Below, piece after piece: positions 34,292 to 46,411 of a DNA stretch of 64,000 bases (position 1 is the first letter of the stretch; the number at the start of each line of letters is the position of its first letter). The stretch is from Lycium barbarum (Eukaryota > Streptophyta > Magnoliopsida > Solanales > Solanaceae). The notes below the pieces were generated by a model, which saw nothing but the letters and a program-made list of their open reading frames with translations, was not told where the DNA came from and did no database searches. A program made the position numbers and the translations under genes. The stretch is taken from positions 56,139,821 through 56,203,820 of the forward strand of contig NC_083346.1 of the NCBI RefSeq assembly GCF_019175385.1, in the 5' to 3' direction.

Positions 34292-36674
34292 TGTTACACT
34301 TCGGAAATTTTCCCGCACTTGTGTGATGAGTAGAACAATGAAGGGCTTGAGTGTATGATGTTTTACTAAGTCGGGAATGGCTAATTGTGAATTTTTGGAA
34401 ATAAGGAAGTGGCGGAGAATTTTCAGCTCAGTGGTCGTAAAGGGCACTATACGGCCCGTAAAGTGATTTACGGACCGTATAGTGCAATCGTCCTCCGGCC
34501 TTCCAAAATCTCAAAGTTTCTGCCAAGTGTTGAAATGGCTAAATACGACTTGGAGGACGGCCCGTAAACTGGTTTACGGACCATAAACCTCGGTCGTAAA
34601 TTGCCATGTCCCTCAGCCAAACTTTCTGTTTTTGAAATGCTTAAAAACGATCGCGGAGGACGGACCGTAAACCACAATACGGTCCGTAAACTGTGGTTTA
34701 CGACCACTGTTCATCCCGACGAGAATTCATTAAACATCAGTTTTGAGTTATTAAAAAGGGACTTAAGCCTCATTTCATTTCATTTTTCTTCCATACAACT
34801 CAAGAATGCTCTAGAACTCTCCAAATATTTCCTCCATAAGAATTCAAAAGAATCAAAGGGAACATCAAGATCAACACCACTAAATTCATGAAAACAAGTG
34901 TAAGAACACATCAAAGGATCCTCTAAGTCAAGAAATCCTTAAAAGGGTGGAACTAGGGTTTTTGCTAAGTGAAGTATTTCAACTCAAGGCCTGTTCAATC
35001 ATCATTTAAGGTATGTTTCAGGACTATACCACGTGATTCAAGGTATTGGAAGGCTTAGATACTTAAAATGTAGAAGAACATAGGAATGAGTCATTATTGA
35101 GTGAATAGTGACATAAATGAATGGTAGTGGAATTGAGTCATGAATGTCTAAGTGTTGTGAATACAAATACGATATAAATGATGTTTATAACGTGAAACAA
35201 GTAGTAAATGCACGAAAGCACTAAGGTGAGCTATAGGGAGAAATATGGGAAAATTGGAGGAAAATGGTGGATTTTGCTAATGGTGCATAAATGATGATTT
35301 TGATTGCGATATTGTGAATAGCATTGTAAATGTTGGGGGTAGAGATAGAACATGGGAAAAGTAGTATAAACGAAGGAAGTACTGCCCAAATTTTCCTAGA
35401 ACTAACGATGCGTTCTTATAGTCGATTAACTAATGTAATACGAATTATCTCATGAAGGTGACGACGTGGTATCGAAGGAGGATAAGTGGACAACAACTTA
35501 GCTAAATGGCAAGGTATGTGAGGCTAGTCCTTTCTTTCCAATGGCATGAATCTTATAGTCCGAATTACCATCTTTCCATGAGCTCCTACATTCCAAAAAG
35601 TTAAATGCCTATATGAGATAAGTTATATGATATGATGATGCTAGGATGATGATGATGTTAGTCCTTGCCTACACTCACCTTATGTACTAGTCCTTTCAAG
35701 GCGAGGCAGAATGCCCGTAATTGCTCCATAAAGTAATCGGGGGGTCACGACCTTACGTCACCCCGATAGAGTAAAGTTGTTCTCAAACCTTACGCATGTG
35801 CTATGATAAGATAAGTATTTTACAATGAGTACATTATTATGATTATTTTATGATAAGCATGGAATGAGCATTGCATACCGGGCCTAGTTGGCCGGGCAGA
35901 CACCGCTTCGGCGGGCGGCGATACGGATACACCACGACGTTCGGGCGTGGGCAGACACCACTAGTGGGCGGCATGAGATGGTACCCTGGACGCGGGAGGC
36001 CTGGACACGGGCTTATATTATTGATTATCACACCGTTCCGACATGGGCGGGCAGCTTGCATATGATGCATACATGTTACGATGATAAGTATGAGTAAGAC
36101 AACATGCGTTATTCCATTTATGATTATCGGTCAGATCCATATGCTTTATATTGATGCTCTCATTATATTATTGATGCCTTTCCTCATTGTTCATGCCTCT
36201 CATACTCAGTACAATATTCGTACTGACGTCCCTTCTTTGGACGCTGTGTTCATGCCCACAGGTAGACAGGGAGGCGAGCTTGATCCAGATACTTAAGAGT
36301 TGTAAGCGGTGGAGAGCACTCCATTGTTCGGAGGTGCTTATGATTTCTCTTTTGGTACATATGTATATATATATATTTTGGGCATGACGGAGTCTTGTTC
36401 CGTCCATTGCATAGTATGTCAGTAGAGGCTCGTAGATGCGTAGGGTGGGTAGTATGGTCTCACATCTTTCATGTATATGTGCATTCATTATTTTGAGGTG
36501 CTAAACCTTTCTATATACAAAAGTATTTATGTTTTCATATAAATTATTATCTTTTCCATGTTTTAAGTATAAATGTGATAACAAGGCATTAATCGAGTAA
36601 GGAAAGTGATAGAGCGAACGGTGCTCAGCGATTAGCCCTGGGTACCCGTCGCGGCCCCTAGTTGGGTCGTGACA
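34292..36674 (+). mobile_element. Solo gypsy LTR with 5-bp target duplication AATAC
   Basis: A complete LTR of 2,383 bp starts TGTTACACTTCGG and ends GGGTCGTGACA, with AATAC on both sides (34287-34291 and 36675-36679). No primer-binding site or internal DNA follows, so it is a solo LTR left by LTR-LTR recombination. It is the same family as the LTR starting at 49531. It contains long hairpins (34444-34485 and 34661-34706) and a motif-rich tail with agacaccgc/ggcgggc text (35895-35960). Confidence 0.93.
34444..34706. repeat. Hairpin cluster with ACGGNCCGTAA palindromes in the solo LTR
   Basis: 34444-34485 is an inverted repeat with 19-bp arms (gcactatacggcccgtaaa; one mismatch) around a 4-nt loop gtga. 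Further copies of tttacggaccgtaa-type text occur at 34555-34600 and 34655-34706, the last with arms gtaaaccaca/tgtggtttac. The related LTR at 49531 has the same cluster (49785-50055). Function unknown. Confidence 0.85.
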
Positions 36675-38670
36675 AATACCTACAGAAGTCCTTAGTTTTC
36701 TGGAATTGGCAGGTTATTATAGAAGATTTGTGGAAGGGTTTTCTTCTATTTCAGCACCATTGACGAAGCTAACTCAGAAGTCAGCAAGATTCCAATGGAC
36801 TGATGCTTGTGAACGCAGTTTCCAAGAATTAAAGGATAGATTAACTTCAGCCCCAGTCCTGGCACTCCCAGAAGGGCCAGATGGTTATGTTGTATATTGT
36901 GATGCCTCTGGTGTTGGGTTAGGCTGTGTGTTAATGCAACACGGAAGAGTCATTGCCTATGCTTCAAGGCAGTTGCGAAAACATGCAAAGAACTATCCAA
37001 CCCATGACCTTGAATTAGCTGCGGTCATTCATGCATCAAAGATGTGGATACACTATTTGTACGGCGTATATGCTGATATCTATACAGATCACTAGAGTCT
37101 CCAACATATTTTCAAGCAGAAGGAGTTAAATCTACGGTAGAGGCGGTGGTTAGAGCTACTGAAAGATTATGATGTGAGTATTTTATACCACCCCGGAAAG
37201 GTGAATGTAGTAGCTGATGCACTTAGCCGCTAGTCAATGGGTAGCTTATATGAGGTTCCTCCGGAGAAGAAAGAATTAATTCGTGAGCTCCACCAGCTAG
37301 CCAACCTCGGAATTCGTCTAATTGATTCAGGCAGTGCTGGAATTGATATTAATAATCCGAATGTTTCATCCTTGGACATAGAGGTGAAAGAGTATCAATA
37401 TGAAGATCTTCAGTTGAGCTACTATAGAGATACACTTCATTAGAAAGAAAAGTCTCCATTTGAAATCTCTACAGATAGAGTTCTTATATAACGAGACAGG
37501 CTATTTGTTCTAAATGTTGCAGAATTACATCGTCCGATTCTAGAAGAAGCTCATTACTCTCGGTATTCTATTCACCCAGGAGCAATAAAGATGTATCACG
37601 AACCTAAGCTAATGTATTGGTGGGATGGAAAGAAGAAAGACATATCTGAATTTGTAGCTCAGTGTCCAAATTGCCAATAAGTGAAAATTGAACATTAACA
37701 GCCAGGAGGATTATTGAAAGCAATGGAGATTCCAACTTTGAAATGGGAAGTGATTAACATGAATTTCATTGTAGGGTTACCTCATTCCCGAAGCAAGTAT
37801 GATTCCATATGGGTGATCGTGGACAGACTCACGAAATCAACTCATTTTCTTCCAAGCAGAACCACATACTCGGCAGAAGATTATGCAAGGTTGTATCTCA
37901 AAGAGATTGTGTGACTTCATGGTGTCCCGATATCTATTATCACAGATCGAGGAGCATAGTTCACAGCCAAATTCTGGAAGTCTTTCCAAGAAGGTTTGGG
38001 TACGCAGGTAAGGCTTAGCACAGTGTTTCATCCGCAAACTGATGGGCAAGCCGAACGCACTATTCAAACCTTAGAAGATATGTACGGGCATGTGTGTTAG
38101 ATTTTGGAGGTGGTTGGGATGACCACTTACCTCTTATTGAGTTTGCATACAACAATAGCTACCATTCAGTATTCAGATGGCACCGTATGAAGCTCTATAC
38201 GGAAGAAAGTGTAGATCTCCAATTGGGTGGTTCGAAGTAGGAGAGGTACAGCTAATAGGCCTTGATTTGATTCAACAAGCGGTGGAAAAGTTCAAGGTTA
38301 TCCGAGATTGATTAGCGACAGCCCAAAGCTGCCAGAAATCTTATGCGGAAAATCGTCGGCGAAACTTAGAATTCCAAGTTGACGATTGGATATTCTTAAA
38401 GGTATCACCGATGAAAGGTGTGATGAGATTTGGCAAGAAGGGAAAATTCAGTCCTCGATACATTGGACCTTATAAGATTGTCCGCAGGATAGGCCAAGTA
38501 GCATATGAATTGGACTTACCCTCAGAACTTGAGTCAGTCCACCCCGTCTTTCATGTGTCAATGCTCTGAAAATGTGTTGGAGATCTAACTAGAATTATGC
38601 CGATAGATGATGTTCAAGTGACGGAAAAGTTAGCTTATGAAGAGGTACCTATTGGAGATCTAACTAGAAT
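36675..38670 (+). pseudogene. E2 gypsy RT end, RNase H and integrase (decayed)
   Basis: The reading continues from the interrupted [22 protein letters not shown] (about 36710), then RNase [19 protein letters not shown] (36890-36945) and [13 protein letters not shown]. Linker [17 protein letters not shown] is at about 37175-37230. Integrase has a zinc-finger region (VAQCPNCQ, about 37655) and catalytic-core text (ISIITDRGA, about 37930; [15 protein letters not shown]). The C-terminal [14 protein letters not shown] block and HPVFHVSML follow. At least eight stops interrupt it, mostly TAG/TGA/TAA where CAG/CGA/CAA is expected. The end carries a duplicated 65-bp bit (gagatctaactagaat at 38580 and 38657). 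Confidence 0.85.
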
Positions 38671-38679
38671 CATACCTAT

Positions 38680-39147
38680 TTCTTTATTATGCAGTATTAT
38701 TCAAGCCTTACATATTCAGTACAATGTTTGTAATGACGTCCTTTATTTTTGGACGTTGTGTTCATGCCCACAGGTAGACAGGGAGACGGTGCAGATCCGT
38801 AGGAGCTTATCAGCGGACTTACAGGAGCACTCCATTATTCTGGAGGTGCTACTTATGATCATGTTCTTTTGTGTATATATATATTTTGGGCACGATGAGG
38901 TCCTATCCGTCCTTATGTCTAGTACTCTAGTAGAGGCTCGTAGATACGTACGTGTGTGTTGTTGGTGTCCCACGATGATCACATTGTACTTTTGTATATC
39001 ATTTTATTAGCTGTGAGGGCTTATGTATATAGATATGGGTTGCTTGGAGATTATATAAGTTCAGGTTGAGTATGATGATTAGCTTAATGAGAGGTGCTCG
39101 GTAATCAGCTTCAGGTACCCGTCATGGCCTCTAGTCGGGTCGTGACA
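38680..39147 (+). mobile_element. Truncated 3' LTR of E2
   Basis: About the last 465 bp of a gypsy LTR (catattcagtacaatg, gacgtcc, gttcatgcccacaggtagac, end gggtcgtgaca at 39147) follow the integrase end directly. The first three quarters of the LTR are missing. An inverted near-copy of its first 165 bp lies at 31640-31800. No target duplication matches the left edge at 28111, so the composite is not one clean insertion. Confidence 0.7.
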
Positions 39148-39298
39148 ACATATACACATATAATTGTCCTTATTCTTCACGAATAACAAAGTAGCATCAT
39201 CCTAAGGGGAGAAATTAGGTCTGTTGAACGTCTCACTTAATAAATCCTGTAATTGCTCATTCGACTCGTTCAGTTCTATATGTGCTGTCCTATATGAT
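39148..39298 (-). pseudogene. G1 gypsy reverse transcriptase fragment
   Basis: Minus strand: YRTAHIELNESNEQLQDLL (39290-39235 region) followed by a diverged RPNFSP block and FVKNKDN-like text. This is the start of the gypsy RT domain (compare [20 protein letters not shown] in E2). It is the continuation of the antisense element G1, trapped between the composite on the left and the N2 insertion on the right. The central RT that should lie between this piece and 28110 is absent. Confidence 0.75.
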
Positions 39299-39634
39299 TG
39301 TAACGACCCTCCCGGTCATTATGAAAAATCTAGGATCACCCTACCAAATAGAACCTTTCTAAGGGTTGAACGAGCTAATAAAAACTCAAATGTAGAAGTC
39401 TAATAATTGGAAACTTATCTTGTTTGTGATTATTATTTAGTTGTGTTAAGTCCATTTGTTGGGTGACGTAGGAAATTATACCTCCGTTGGGGATTCCGAG
39501 ATCAAATGGCGAATCCGTATGGTGCTTTTACATTAACGTGCATGTTTTGTTTGTGTTTATGAGGCCTCGGATGAAGTGTTATGTGGTAGAGTGAGAAACG
39601 GGTGAAATTAGCAAGCCACTGGTTCAGTGGCACC

Positions 39635-39880
39635 GCTGCAGTGGATGGTGTACCGCTATGGCGGGACTGCTGTAGCGGCGCGATCCTCGCCATCGCTAAC
39701 ATAAGGGAAAAGAGGGTATCCGCTATGACACACACTGGACCACTGTAGCGCTTGCGCTAACGGGGGGGGGGGGGGGGGTCCGCGCTTGCCACAACAAAAG
39801 TGGACGACAGTTAGTGTGCGCTACAGCGGGCCAGCGAGACCGCTACAGAGACAGAACGATCGCTGCAGCGATCGACGAAA
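39635..39880. repeat. CGCTATAGCGG-type palindrome cluster in the N2 left LTR
   Basis: Variants of ccgctgcagtgg, ccgctatggcgg, gctgtagcggcg, cgctacagcgg and atcgctgcagcgat are spaced over about 240 bp. This is the position equivalent to the cluster in the G1 LTR. A run of 17 G (39762-39778) interrupts it. Confidence 0.75.
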
Positions 39881-40789
39881 ACAGTAAATCGTGTTTTTAA
39901 ACATTTAGTACAAATTCTTCTTTCATAAAACTCCAATACAGTTTCCAAGGAGCACCTAGGGAAAAATTCTAAAGCTAGGGCCAGAATATTCTTAAGAGGT
40001 AAGTCTCAACCCTTCCTCTCTTCACTACACATTCATCTCTATGATTATCATCATTCTAATAGGTCTACAATGGTAAATTGAGACTAGTAACCCTAAAACT
40101 TAATAGACCTTTAATAGTTGGTGGGTTATGCATATTATTATGTGATTATCATCTAAAGGCTTGTGTTATCACTTTCTAAACAAGAATTGAACCGTTAGAA
40201 ACATGAACTAAGTGAATTGAGACTTAGGGTTTCATAAAGATTGTAGCTTGACCATAGAAATTGCTTGTAAGAGATAACTTGAATGAATAACCTTATGATT
40301 TGATAGTTGATGGTTGCTAAGGCCAATGCCAGGATGATTTATACGTAGAAAGCCTTCACCCATTAGAAAGGGGTAAAGTGGAAGGGTGTTCATTGAATTG
40401 ATATTGTTAACTAGAGTGATTGTGACTTATTTAGCATATTAATTGCTAGACTTTGAGCATTCCGAGGCATTACTAAAGGGAAAGGCTATCGCGGAGTGAT
40501 TCACATTGTTCCACCACTGCAGTTGAGGTACATTACGATTTACTTGAGTTAGACTTTGATTAGTTGATTGTATGTGTTATGAGATTGATAAGAGAAAGCA
40601 TGTCTAGTCTTCGGACATAATGTGTGGCTGAAATTCCTATATGCTATTGATTGAGTGATAATGTGGGATAAATGCCATTACTCAATGTGTGGTGATCTAT
40701 AATTTGATGACAATTGTGGTGAGAAGTTAATATGATCTTCTTGATGAAAATGATATACTACTTGATAATCGCTCATTAAGAGTGATGTG

Positions 40790-40794
<5 letters not shown>

Positions 40795-40883
<89 letters not shown>
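40795..40883. repeat. (TA)n(TG)n compound microsatellite
   Basis: About 17 TA units followed by about 26 TG units inside the left LTR of N2. The corresponding segment is deleted from the right LTR. Open frames across it are meaningless. Confidence 0.95.
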
Positions 40884-40884
<1 letters not shown>

Positions 40885-41660
40885 TATGGCATATTTGAAA
40901 GGAGGTGAGGATGTGAGCTAGATTTCGGGCACATTTGACAGGGGGTAAGGATGTGGCCTAAGTTAAAGGCTGGTGATCCAAGGTATGATTTTGGAGTGAG
41001 GTTAAATGGACACCATGGGTCACCTGCAGGTCATAACTATTGGGTGAAGACACCAATTAACATGTATGTACACGAGTGATCAGTGACTAAGTAAGTGAGA
41101 ATGTTGTGGTGAGGTTTATTCCATTGTTTGTTTCCGTTGAATTGATTTATAATATCATTAGTGGACTTGTTTAATTAATATCATTGATCGACTTATTGTT
41201 GGCTATCTGATTATGTGTTGTTGACTGGTCTGTCTATTGTATTGATTTTATGATTCATGCATAATACGAATCTTAGTCGGCCTATGATATCTACCGGTAC
41301 ATATTGTTTGTACTGATACTACCTTGCTGCATTCTTTTGAGTGCACATTGTGATCTAGAGACTGCTACTTGTCCTCATATTTAACTTGAGGCCATTTGTT
41401 AACAGATTGAGGGTGAGCTTCTATCCATGCCAGGCTGCCCAAAGATCTTCTTTTATCCAATGTCTATTTTCATTCCAGACATTGATGTTTATTTATTTCA
41501 GACAGTATGAACTCCTTAGACATGTTTTGGATTAGAGTCCTTGTACGGTGACTTTCAGATTTTGGGGTTGTAATAGTTAGGACTTCTGCATTTACATTAT
41601 TGTTTTATGGCATGACTACTTTTGATTAATCTCACTTTTAATTTATTGTGAGCTAAATGA

Positions 41661-43440
41661 ATTGACTATCGTCGGTTTGTGAAGGGGTTTGCCTCTATTG
41701 CCTCTCATTTGACCCGTTTGACTCAGAAAGAGGTACCGTTTCAGCGGTCCGATGAGTGTGAGGAGAGCTTTCAAAAGCTCAAGCTTGATGACACCTCCTA
41801 TTCTAGCATTGCCCATGGAAGGCAACAATTTTGTTGTTTATTGTATTGCTTCACACTCTAGTTTGGGTGCTATTTTGATGCAGGAAAAGAAGGTGATTGA
41901 TTACTCTTCTAGACAGTTGAAAGTGCATGAGAAGAACTATCCTACTCATGACTTAGAGTTGGCAGCAGTGGTGTTTGTGCTGAAAATCTAGAGGTACTAC
42001 TTGTATGGTGTCTGATGTGAGGTGTACACCAATCATCACAGCTTGCAGCATATGTTCACTCAGAGGGATCTGAACTTTAGGCAGCGGAGATGGATGGAGT
42101 TGCTGAAGTATTATGACATCACCATTATATATCGTCCTAGTAAGGCGAATGTGGTGGTCGATGAGTTGAGTAGCAAGTGAGCTAGTATGGGAAGTCTGGC
42201 TCGTTTGATCTCTTCGGAGCGTCCGTTAGCTAAAGAGGTTCATACTCTGGCTAATAGTTTTATGACGCTGGATATGTCTAGCAAGGGCAGAGAGTTGGCT
42301 TGTGTTGAGGCTAGATCATCATTTCTGGAACAGATTATGGCTAAATAGTTTGAGGATGCTAAGTTATGTAAAATCCATGACAAGGTGTTGCGTAGTAAGG
42401 CCAAAGAGGACGTGATAGATGAAGAGGGGGTGTTGCCACGTGTGGGTGATTTGATCAAGACTATTCTAGCAGAGCCTCACAGTTTGAGGTATTCCATTCA
42501 TGCTACTGCTACTAGGATGTATCGAGATCTGTGACAACATTACCGGTGGGCCAGGATGAAGCGTGACATAATGGAGTCTGCATTTGGAATTGGGTACTAG
42601 GTTAGACCTTAGCATAGCTTTTCACCTTCAGACTGACGGGCAGTCCAAGAGGACTATTCAGACTCTTGAGGATATGCTTCGGGCTTATGTGATATATTTT
42701 GTTGGTCACTGGGATCAGTTCTTACCATTGGCAGAGTTCGCATATAACAATAGCTACCGCTCGAACATCGACATGGCTCCATTTGAAGCTTTGTATGGGA
42801 GGAGGTGTAGGTCTCTTATTGGTTGGTTCGATGCATTTGAGGTGAGCCATTGGAGCACAGATCTTCTGAGAGAGTCATTAGAGAAGGTGAAGGTGATTCA
42901 AGCTAAGCTTTTGGCAGCACAGAGTAGGAAAAAGGAGTATGCGGACCGAAATGTCCGAGATCTTTAGTTTATGAAAGGAGAACGAGTTATGTTGAAAATT
43001 TCACCCATGAAAGGTGTGACAAGGTTTGGGAAGAGGGGCAAGGTTAGTCCGAGATTTATTGGGCCATTTGAGATTCTCAAGCATGTGAGGGAGGTAGCTT
43101 CTGAGTTGGCTTTACCTTCGGGCTTATCAGATGTTCATCCGGTATTTCAAGTTTCGATATCGAAGAAGTATCATGGCGATGGTTCATACATAATCTGTTG
43201 GGATTTGTCTTTACTAGATGAGAACTTGACTTATGAGGAAGAGCCTATTGCTATCTTAGATAGAGAAGTTCGCAAGTTGAGGTCGAAGGAAATAGCCTTC
43301 GTGAAAGTTCAGTGGAAGAACCGCCCAGTTTGAAAGCTACATGGGAAACATAATCGGATATAGATAGCAAGTATCCTTAGATTTTCGCCGAGACAGGTAC
43401 CTTTTCCCTAGAGTTCTCATCCTTGTCCGTTCGGGGATGA
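41661..43440 (+). pseudogene. N2 gypsy RNase H, integrase remnant and chromodomain end
   Basis: It begins YRRFVKGF (about 41668) and continues with RNase H text ([32 protein letters not shown], about 41835-41985). The linker IIYRPSKANVVVDELS is at 42120-42175. Integrase is internally deleted: the text passes from the zinc-finger region (RWARMKRDIMES, about 42545-42580) straight to ELGTRLDLS-like text and [15 protein letters not shown] (about 42640). The core with two catalytic Asp is therefore missing. The C-terminal half (42584-43333: MAPFEALYGRRCRS, VHPVFQVSISK, EEEPIAILDREV...VKVQWKNRPV) keeps long open frames and a chromodomain-like end. Confidence 0.85.
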
Positions 43441-45015
43441 ACGATGTTTTAATTGGTATCTGATGTAACGACCCTCCTGGTCCTTATGGAAAGTATAGGA
43501 TCACCCTACCAAATAGAACCCTTCTAAAGGTAGAACGAGCTAATAGAAACTCAAATGTAGAAGTCTAAGAACTGGAAACTTGGCTTCTTGTGATTATTAT
43601 TTAGTTGTGTTGAGACCATTTGGGGTGTGACGTATTAAATTAGACCTCCGTTGGGGATTTCGAGGCCACAGGTGAGTCCGTATGGTGTTTTTACATTAAC
43701 GTGCATGTTTGTTTGTGTTTGTGGGGCCTCGGACGAAGTGTTATGTGGCAGAGTGGAAAACTGGTGAAATTAGCGAGCCACTGGTTCAGTGGCATCGCTG
43801 CGGCGGACGGTGTACCGCTGTAGCGGCGCGATCATCGCCGTCGAGGACATAAAGGAAAAGAGGGCATCCACTATGGTGGACACCGGACCGCTATAGTGCT
43901 TGCGCTATGGCAGGTCCATGCTCGGCACAACGGAAGTGGACGAAAGTTGGTTTCCACTAGCGCCTGTAATAGCGAGACTTCTGCAGCAACTAAATGACCG
44001 CCGCAGCGGTCAACAGATATAGTAAATCGTGTTTTTAAACACTTAGTCCGAATTCTTTATTCATAAAACCCCAACACAGTTTCCAAGAAGCACCTAGGGC
44101 GAAATTCTAAGGCTAGGGCAAGAATATGTTTTAGAAGTAAGTCTCAACCCTTCCTCCACGCATTCATCTCTAAGATTATCATCATTCTAATGGGTCTACA
44201 ATGGTAAATTAAGACTAGCAACCCTAAAACATAATAGAACTTTAATAGTTGGTGGGTTATGAATATTATTATGTGATTATCATCTAAAGGCTTGTGTTAT
44301 CACTTTCTAAACAAGAATTGAACCGTTAGAAACATGAACTAAGTGAATTGAGACTTAGGGTTTCATAAAGATTGTAGCTTGACCATAGAAATTGCTTGTA
44401 AGAGATAACTTGAATGAATAACCTTATGATTTGATAGTTGATGGCTGCTAAGGCCAATGCCAGGATGATTTATACGTAGAAAGCCTTCACCCATTAGAAA
44501 GGGGTAAAGTGGAAGGGTGTTCATTGAATTGATATTGTTAACTAGAGTGATTGTGACTTATTTGGCATATTAATTGCTAGACTTTGAGCATTCCGAGACA
44601 TTACTAAAGGGAAAGGCTATCGCGGAGTGATTCGCATTGTTCCAGCACTGCAGTTGAGGTACATTACGATTCTATTCGTGCCAGGCCCCCCGAAGATCTT
44701 CCTTTATCTAATGTCTATTTCCATTCCAGATATTGATCTTTATTTATTTCAGACAGTACGAATTCCTTATACATGTTTTGGATTAGAGTCCTTGTACAGG
44801 ACTTTCGAATTTTTGAGTTGTAATAGTTAGGACTTCCGCATTTACATTATTGTTTTATGGCATGACTCCTTTTGATTAATCTAGCGTTTAATTTATTATG
44901 AATTGAATGAATTGACTAAGTAAAAATGGACTTTGAATGAGTAGATGGTTAAGCGTATTGGTTCGCCCACTAGGAGTTAGGGTGGTTGCCAGTCATGGTG
45001 GGTTGTGTCGTGACA

Positions 45016-45240
45016 ATGATGGAACAAAATGGGCTATGTTCTTGGCACCAAGTCAATCATGAAATCAATATCACAGTTGGGTGGAATACCTGGTGTATCT
45101 ATAAGGAACCTCTCTGAAAACTTCCTTACTACTAGTACAAACTCAAAAGTAGAAATCTCTACACTAGTATCTCGAATATATGCCAGATATACCAAAACCC
45201 TTTCTCTAACATCTACTGATCCTTAAGAAAATATATCACT
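45016..45240 (-). pseudogene. G1 gypsy protease-RT linker fragment
   Basis: Minus strand: IDTPGIPPNCDIDFMIDLVP (45120-45060 region), the conserved stretch just before the RT domain (compare [12 protein letters not shown] in E2), then text reaching the ATGAT site. It joins in sense with the RT piece at 39148-39298 across the N2 insertion, which confirms that both belong to one antisense element. Confidence 0.75.
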
Positions 45241-46411
45241 CTCTCCGGGGAGTGACTAAGAGTCCCTTTCCACTTCCAACTAGAAACTCCTGACATGGAT
45301 AATATAACTATCTTGGCGTGGCAATCCAATATCGTATAAGAGTAATTCTTCGAGGATTATCAACGGCGTGTCTCGGGGATTCCTCGAGTCCTCTCGAGTT
45401 TGTGTGTCAGATGGGGGTCCTCAAAGGTTTTCTGGAATACGCTTTGGCGGCCTTATTGTTGTAGTTGCTATAGTTTCTACTGAGCAAGGTTGTTTTCTAC
45501 AGCCACTGAGTAACATTCATGGGACACCCTCTTTTCTCCCCATATATCTATAGTTCCCACGGAGAGGGGAACTTGAGCCAAAGTCTTCCTATAATGATGT
45601 TGTACGCCATTGGCCCGAACATTACCTCGAAAGGAGTTTCCTTAGTAACACCTTGGGTGATGGTTGACAGGATGATCATTCCCGTAGTTGATTCACTTGA
45701 ATTATTGAACCCCAATAACATTATGGTCGTTGGAATGACCTTGTCGGATAGCCGCATTTCCTTTAGGACTTGTGAACAGACAAGGTTCATTGAAATGCCT
45801 GGATCAATCAAAGCACATTTAACATCTGTTATGGTTAACTTTTACGCGATGCATAAAAGCTACTTCGAATTTGTGGACTCTTTTTTGATTTACTGTTTTT
45901 TAGAGTCTCCACCTAATTTATAAAGGAAAATTAGGAATGAGATGAAAAGGTTTAGTCAAACAAGAGAAAAATTCTTTTAAACCAGAGTTCGAGGTAAGGG
46001 TTCTGGTGATTCCTCAAGGAAGGCGTTAAGACACCCCGATATTAAGAATCTGTAGAATACGGTTGACCATCGAGATTTAATGTGTGATTTGTAATTATTT
46101 GCTAAAAATAGTTTAAAATCTTGTATATCTTGTCATGGAATATCATTTGAAATATTTTGGATAAAGTCATTTATTTCTTTAAGAGAAGAATTGAGTCCTT
46201 TGGGAAAATGCGTATAAGATCAAAGTGGTCATTTCATTTTCGGACCAAAAACACACCCAAGATTTCTCTTGAGTAGAGTTCAACTTAATTTGGTCCAAAA
46301 GTTACGTCTTCTTTTGTCCTTATAAGTTTTCATGAAACAGTTCAAGTGTATCAAATTTATACAATTTTTAAAAAGTATCTATTTTCTATTACAAGTCATT
46401 AATCCATTTTA
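45241..46411 (-). pseudogene. Antisense retroelement remnant with a protease-like segment
   Basis: The minus-strand frame 45811-45548 reads MIDPGISMNLVCSQVLKEM and ends with MAYNIIIGRLWL. The D-P-G with following S.N and the final (A)..(G)R.W pattern resemble the retropepsin of a second gypsy lineage (DPGSS-type). The flanks (45241-45540 and 45860-46411) contain no domain I can name. Tctccacctaatttataaag near 45905 looks like old repeat text. Boundaries are uncertain. Confidence 0.45.

Larger units (their letters stand above)
39299..45015 (+). mobile_element. N2: internally deleted gypsy element with ATGAT duplication
   Basis: A 5,717-bp element is flanked by ATGAT (39294-39298 and 45016-45020) and inserted into the RT region of G1. 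Left LTR 39299 to about 41660; right LTR 43464-45015; both begin TGTAACGACCCTCC, and the right one ends GTCGTGACA. The left LTR lacks its last part: at about 41665 it passes straight from LTR text (aatgaattgacta) into the RT/RNase H block YRRFVKGFASIASHLTRL. Primer-binding site, gag, protease and most of RT are therefore gone. The right LTR lacks about 880 bp present in the left one (about 40545-41425). Same family as G1, opposite orientation. Confidence 0.9.

Noticed and set aside
35843..36097. Overlapping Gly/Arg- and Pro-rich open frames near 35.9 kb
   Set aside because: GC-rich repeat text (ggcgggc, gacaccac) within the solo LTR; no domain.
28111..39147. One single intact gypsy element spanning the whole stretch
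   Set aside because: Left LTR and right LTR remnant are clearly diverged, no matching target duplication exists, and a rearranged patchwork separates the two gag halves.
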